A DNA stretch of 18,461 nucleotides, taken from the NCBI GenBank assembly GCA_964520975.1, contig CAZFPA010000040.1, forward strand, positions 1-18,461, given 5' to 3'. The position numbers and the translations under genes are program-made. Numbering within the stretch: the stretch's first letter is position 1; each line of letters starts with the position of its first letter. Below, piece after piece: positions 15,695-18,461 of this stretch. This DNA comes from CAZFPA01 sp964520975. GTDB taxonomy: Bacteria > Bacillota > Negativicutes > Selenomonadales > Selenomonadaceae. Under the pieces are notes generated by a model. That model was not told where the DNA came from and did no database searches. It saw only the letters and a list, made by a program, of their open reading frames with translations.

Positions 15695-16481
15695 CCCAAA
15701 AGGCCACAGCACTGGCAGCAGCCACATTCAGAGAATCCACCGCATGCGCCATCGGAATGCGGACCACATAGTCGCAGGCATCGATCACAGACTGCTCCAG
15801 CCCATAGCCCTCAGAGCCAAAGACCAGCGCTAGCCGCTCCTCCGCAGCCAGCACCGGATCATCGAGACGGATAGAGCGGTCCTGCAGCGCCATTGCCACC
15901 GTCTTGAAGCCAAAGTGCTCCAGCGAGGCATCGGCAGGCTCCAGATACGCCCAGGGAATCTGAAAAATGGTTCCCATACTCACCCGCACAGCCCGGCGGC
16001 ACAACGGATCACAACAGGAATGACGCACCAGCACCGCATCTACCCCCAGGGCTGCTGCCGAGCGGAACAGCGCGCCCACATTGGTAGCGTCCGTCATCCC
16101 ATCAAGTACAGCGACCCGGCGGGCGGTACGGCAAAGTGCAGCGGCCGCTGGCAGTGTCGGCCGATGCATAGCACATAGCACGCCCCGGGTAAGTCGATAG
16201 CCAGTAAGATTTGCCAATATCTCACGCTCTCCCGTATAGACCGGTACCGTCGGATAGTGCGACAAAATCTCCCGGGCCTGTCCATCAATGCGCTTGTGCT
16301 CCATCAGAAAGGCAATCGGCACACAGCCATAACGGAGTGCCAACGTAATGACCTTGGGACTTTCTGCGATAAAAATCCCCTTCTCCGGCTCCAGCCGGTT
16401 ACGAAGCTGTACCTCCGTCAAATCAGCAAAAAGCTCCAGCTCCGGCAGCTTCCAATCCGTGATCTCTATAATATCAGCCAT
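15675..16481 (-). CDS. SpoU/TrmH-family 2'-O-ribose RNA methyltransferase
   Basis: A 268-residue SPOUT methyltransferase that uses S-adenosylmethionine to methylate a ribose 2'-OH in rRNA or tRNA; the target cannot be read from sequence. The N-terminal ~100 residues form the substrate-binding domain (KGIFIAESPKVI). The catalytic trefoil-knot domain shows motif 1 DATNVGALFRSAAALGV (~130-146, with the conserved Asn and Arg), motif 2 LVFGSEGYGLEQ (~217) and motif 3 IPMAHAVDSLNVAAAS (~241-256). The ATG at 16481 is preferred since AAGGGAAG lies 8 bases upstream, whereas the in-frame TTG at 16487 lies too near that site. The stop lies in the loop of a perfect hairpin. It seems independent of pel. 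Confidence 0.9.
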   Translation of the reverse strand: MADIIEITDWKLPELELFADLTEVQLRNRLEPEKGIFIAESPKVITLALRYGCVPIAFLMEHKRIDGQAREILSHYPTVPVYTGEREILANLTGYRLTRGVLCAMHRPTLPAAAALCRTARRVAVLDGMTDATNVGALFRSAAALGVDAVLVRHSCCDPLCRRAVRVSMGTIFQIPWAYLEPADASLEHFGFKTVAMALQDRSIRLDDPVLAAEERLALVFGSEGYGLEQSVIDACDYVVRIPMAHAVDSLNVAAASAVAFWELRIRS

Positions 16482-16532
16482 ATGCAATGCTTCCCTTCAA
16501 AATAAACTCATGCTCCGTAACAGCACCTTTCC

Positions 16533-16538
16533 ATTATA
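16533..16538 (-). promoter_or_regulatory. Candidate -10 box of the RNA methyltransferase gene
   Basis: A perfect TATAAT on the minus strand 52 bases before the ATG. No convincing -35 hexamer lies at 16-18 bases; TTGCCG is present but at 20 bases. Weak assignment. Confidence 0.35.
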
Positions 16539-16649
16539 CCGTATTCTTCAATTATTTGCGGCAAGAAGGCAATGTCTTCCGAATAAAGGATTTTATCCAG
16601 AAATGCCGAAGATAAACAGCAGTCCTATTTTAATATAAAGGAGAACACG

Positions 16650-16889
16650 ATGATGGATACAAAAAAACTTATCATTCAGCAAAACAGCAGCAATACCGAG
16701 AAAATGCGCAGCCAGGCGGAAATCCGCGCCCGCTACCAGCTCGATTGCCAGCAGTATAAAACCCTGAAAAACAACTCGGATGGAAACAACCAGGATCATC
16801 TGCTCATGCTGTATACTGAAATCAAGCTGCTAGGCTGGGTCCTGGGCAAGTCAGAGCAGGTCGTCATCCAGGATGCCAATGCCCGTTGA
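16650..16889 (+). CDS. Small hypothetical protein, 79 residues
   Basis: I do not recognise this protein. It is hydrophilic and probably helical, without signal peptide or membrane segment; the middle is Asn/Gln/Lys-rich and a short hydrophobic patch (LLMLYTEIKLLGWVLG) lies near residues 51-66. Reality of the gene is supported by AAAGGAG six bases before the ATG, by a dedicated plus-strand terminator about 60 bases after the stop, and by its position as the only plus-strand gene in an otherwise minus-strand area with no competing reading frame. A second ATG at 16653 is equally plausible (spacing 9). Function unknown. Confidence 0.68.
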   Translation: MMDTKKLIIQQNSSNTEKMRSQAEIRARYQLDCQQYKTLKNNSDGNNQDHLLMLYTEIKLLGWVLGKSEQVVIQDANAR

Positions 16890-16896
16890 ACCCTGT

Positions 16897-16934
16897 AAAC
16901 AAAAATGCACCATGCTATCGGCAGCACAGTGCAT
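16897..16934 (-). terminator. Rho-independent terminator of niaP
   Basis: Arms ATGCACCATGCT (16905-16916) and AGCACAGTGCAT (16923-16934) pair along 12 positions with two G-U wobbles around a 6-base loop. On the minus strand the stem is followed by TTTTTGTTT. It lies about 70 bases after the transporter stop, on the far side of the plus-strand terminator. Confidence 0.75.
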
Positions 16935-16950
16935 CATCGATTGCCAGCGC

Positions 16951-16995
16951 ATGCCAGCAAGGGACGGCTACCGTTCCTGCTGGCATTTTCTTTTC
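16951..16995 (+). terminator. Rho-independent terminator of the small plus-strand gene
   Basis: Arms beginning ATGCCAGCA (16951) and ending TGCTGGCAT (16986) form a nine-base outer stem, a small bulge, and an inner ACGG/CCGT stem closed by CTA. On the plus strand it is followed by TTTTCTTTTC. It lies just after the niaP stop, so it is reached from the left by the small gene. Confidence 0.78.
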
Positions 16996-17000
16996 TCGCC

Positions 17001-18341
17001 TCAGGCCTTGCTGATCTCGTCCAGGCGAAGGCCCTTGGTTTCCGGTCCCAGTACCGCAACAATCAGTGCGGCGCCAACCATGACACCGGTAAACATCAGG
17101 AAGATATCCCCAAAATCGCAATTGGCTGCGAGCATGATCCCGACAATTGCCGGCGCAAGAATTCCGCCGGTCCTGCCAACGGCAGCAGCCCAGCCAGAGC
17201 CAATCGCCCGGATGCGGGTCGGATAGAGCTCCGGCGTATAACTGTAGACAACACCCCAGGCCCCCAGGTTGAAGAACGACATCCCGCAGCCCCAGGCCAG
17301 AACCGTAAAGGTGCTGCCGCCCTGCCCGAAGAAATACGCGCAGATTGCGCAGCTCACGAGGAAGCCGACCAGTGTCCCCTTCCGTCCCAGACGCTCCACA
17401 CAATAGGCCGCGGCAATATAGCCCGGAAGCTGGGCTACCGTCATGAGCATGACATATTCAAAGCTCTTGATCTGGGTAAAACCATGCGTCACCATCAGTG
17501 ATGGCAGCCAGGTGAAGATACCGTAATAGGAATACACGATGCCGAACCAGAGCAGCCAAAGCATCAGCGTCCGTCTGATAAAGTCCGGCGTGAGCAGCTC
17601 GCGGAAGGAAATCTTTCCCTGCGGCTCCGGTGGCATGGCAGCCTCGGCTTCAGCCATCTCCATAGCACTCAGCGGCTCAATGCCGCAGGAACGCTCAATG
17701 CGGCAGACAATGGCCGCGGCCTCTTCCTTCTGGCCCCGGCTGAGCAGATAGCGCACGGATTCCGGCACCCAATGAAAGATATGGAATACATACAAAGCCG
17801 GTGCCGCGCCTAAAATAAAGGCCGCGTGCCAGCCAAAGGCCGGTATCACCAAATAAGAAATCAACGCTGCGAGCAGCCAGCCTACCCCCCAGAAGCTCTC
17901 CAGAAGCACGATGAAGCGACCGCGCACAGCTGGCGGCGCATACTCGGTTACAAGCGTAACCGCGGCAGGCAGCTGCCCGCCGAGTCCAAAGCCCACCAGA
18001 AAGCGAAAAACGAGCAGGGATTCAAAGCTCCAGGCAATACTGCATAAGCCTGTTGCCGCCGAGTACAGTACCAGCGTCGCCATAAAGAGACGCTTGCGCC
18101 CGAACCGGTCAGCCAGTTCTCCGGCCAGCACCGCACCCACAGCCATCCCCACGAGGCCCATGCTGCCAATCAGCCCCATCTCCTGCGGCGAAAGCGACCA
18201 GGCCTTCGCCAGCGTCGGCAGCACAAAAGCGATAATGCCCGTATCCATCGCGTCAAACATCCAGCCCAGTCCCGTAACAAAAAGCAGCTCGTAATGAAAA
18301 CGACTGACGGGAATTCGTTCCAACCTCTGTATAAGTCCCAT
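17001..18341 (-). CDS. niaP: MFS transporter, probable niacin transporter NiaP
   Basis: A 446-residue 12-helix major facilitator. It closely resembles Bacillus YceI/NiaP as I recall it: GLGWMFDAMDTGI in helix 1, GELADRFGRKR (MFS motif A) after helix 2, LVGFGLGGQLPAA, then VLLESFWGVGWLLAALISY, SYYGIFTWLPSLM, FEYVMLMTVAQLPGY, SFFNLGAWGVVYSYTPE and RAIGSGWAAAVGR. NiaP imports nicotinate for NAD salvage; related sugar or aromatic-acid carriers are the main alternatives. The ATG at 18341 has AGGTG six bases upstream; the GTG at 18350 is the less likely start. Its promoter carries a palindrome between the -35 and -10 boxes, suggesting repression, as for the NiaR-controlled niacin genes of other Firmicutes. 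Confidence 0.72.
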   Translation of the reverse strand: MGLIQRLERIPVSRFHYELLFVTGLGWMFDAMDTGIIAFVLPTLAKAWSLSPQEMGLIGSMGLVGMAVGAVLAGELADRFGRKRLFMATLVLYSAATGLCSIAWSFESLLVFRFLVGFGLGGQLPAAVTLVTEYAPPAVRGRFIVLLESFWGVGWLLAALISYLVIPAFGWHAAFILGAAPALYVFHIFHWVPESVRYLLSRGQKEEAAAIVCRIERSCGIEPLSAMEMAEAEAAMPPEPQGKISFRELLTPDFIRRTLMLWLLWFGIVYSYYGIFTWLPSLMVTHGFTQIKSFEYVMLMTVAQLPGYIAAAYCVERLGRKGTLVGFLVSCAICAYFFGQGGSTFTVLAWGCGMSFFNLGAWGVVYSYTPELYPTRIRAIGSGWAAAVGRTGGILAPAIVGIMLAANCDFGDIFLMFTGVMVGAALIVAVLGPETKGLRLDEISKA

Positions 18342-18380
18342 AAAAAACACCTGTCCTTACAATAAATTTGCATGAACTCT

Positions 18381-18409
18381 ATTATATACATGTGTCATGA
18401 CAATAGCAA
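18381..18409 (-). promoter_or_regulatory. Promoter of niaP
   Basis: A perfect TATAAT (18386-18381) with TTGCTA (18409-18404) exactly 17 bases upstream, a 4/6 match. The leader to the ATG at 18341 is about 33 bases. Confidence 0.62.
18393..18402. promoter_or_regulatory. Palindromic operator candidate in the niaP promoter
   Basis: TGTCATGACA is a perfect 10-base palindrome lying between the -35 and -10 boxes, so a bound protein would block polymerase. NiaR regulators of Firmicutes recognise an inverted repeat of this general TGTC..GACA type as I recall it; the exact consensus was not checked. Confidence 0.42.
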
Positions 18410-18418
18410 GCTTTATTG

Positions 18419-18452
18419 CAAAGAAAAAGGACACCTGCAAAAGCAGGCATCC
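18419..18452 (-). terminator. Terminator of a gene off the right edge
   Basis: Arms GGACACCTGC (18429-18438) and GCAGGCATCC (18443-18452) pair over ten positions with two wobbles on the minus strand, around a 4-base loop, followed on that strand by TTTTTCTTT. A minus-strand gene must end just beyond the window. Confidence 0.72.
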
Positions 18453-18461
18453 CATTTGTCA

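Overview
The window most likely comes from a diderm Firmicute of the Negativicutes (Megasphaera, Selenomonas or Veillonella type). The genes have Firmicute character (strong AGGAGG ribosome-binding sites, Firmicute-like NanE and ROK kinases, a Bacillus YceI/NiaP-like transporter). At the same time the central operon encodes a signal-peptide-bearing protein with a C-terminal beta-barrel ending in Phe, which only makes sense in a cell with an outer membrane. The genus cannot be fixed from this window alone. No tRNA, rRNA, CRISPR array, insertion sequence or integrase was seen, and no stretch over 300 bases lacks a gene.

Layout. 1-383 (-): the 5' part of diaminopropionate ammonia-lyase (dpaL), divergent from an AraC-family regulator (517-1431, +). 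1523-2818 (-): enolase with its own promoter and terminator. 2931-4525 (-): nanE-nanK, converting N-acetylmannosamine to GlcNAc-6-P. 4683-15505 (-): a seven-gene Pel-type exopolysaccharide operon. 15675-16481 (-): a SpoU/TrmH-family RNA methyltransferase. 16650-16889 (+): an unrecognised 79-residue protein. 17001-18341 (-): an MFS transporter resembling the niacin transporter NiaP. A terminator for an off-window gene lies at the right edge.

The Pel operon, in transcription order, is: a fusion of a nucleotide-sugar epimerase-like (SDR) domain with PelD (membrane segments, GAF, degenerate GGDEF); PelE-like protein; DUF2194 membrane-anchored deacetylase (the C-terminal half of PelA); PelF glycosyltransferase; PelG flippase; a coiled-coil plus beta-barrel outer-membrane protein; and a secreted GH114 glycoside hydrolase (the N-terminal half of PelA as a separate protein). 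Most adjacent genes overlap by 4-8 bases or abut, and hairpins flank the block on both sides. The inferred scheme is that c-di-GMP binds the intact RxxD I-site of PelD and activates PelF. PelD/E/G then carry the polymer across the inner membrane, the deacetylase and hydrolase modify it in the periplasm, and the coiled-coil/barrel protein takes the export role of PelB/PelC, which have no recognisable homologue here.

Most noteworthy points: the SDR domain fused to PelD has lost the catalytic Tyr of YxxxK (Arg143 instead), so it may be a pseudo-epimerase; the outer-membrane exporter carries a long coiled coil where PelB has TPRs; and PelA is split into two separately targeted enzymes.
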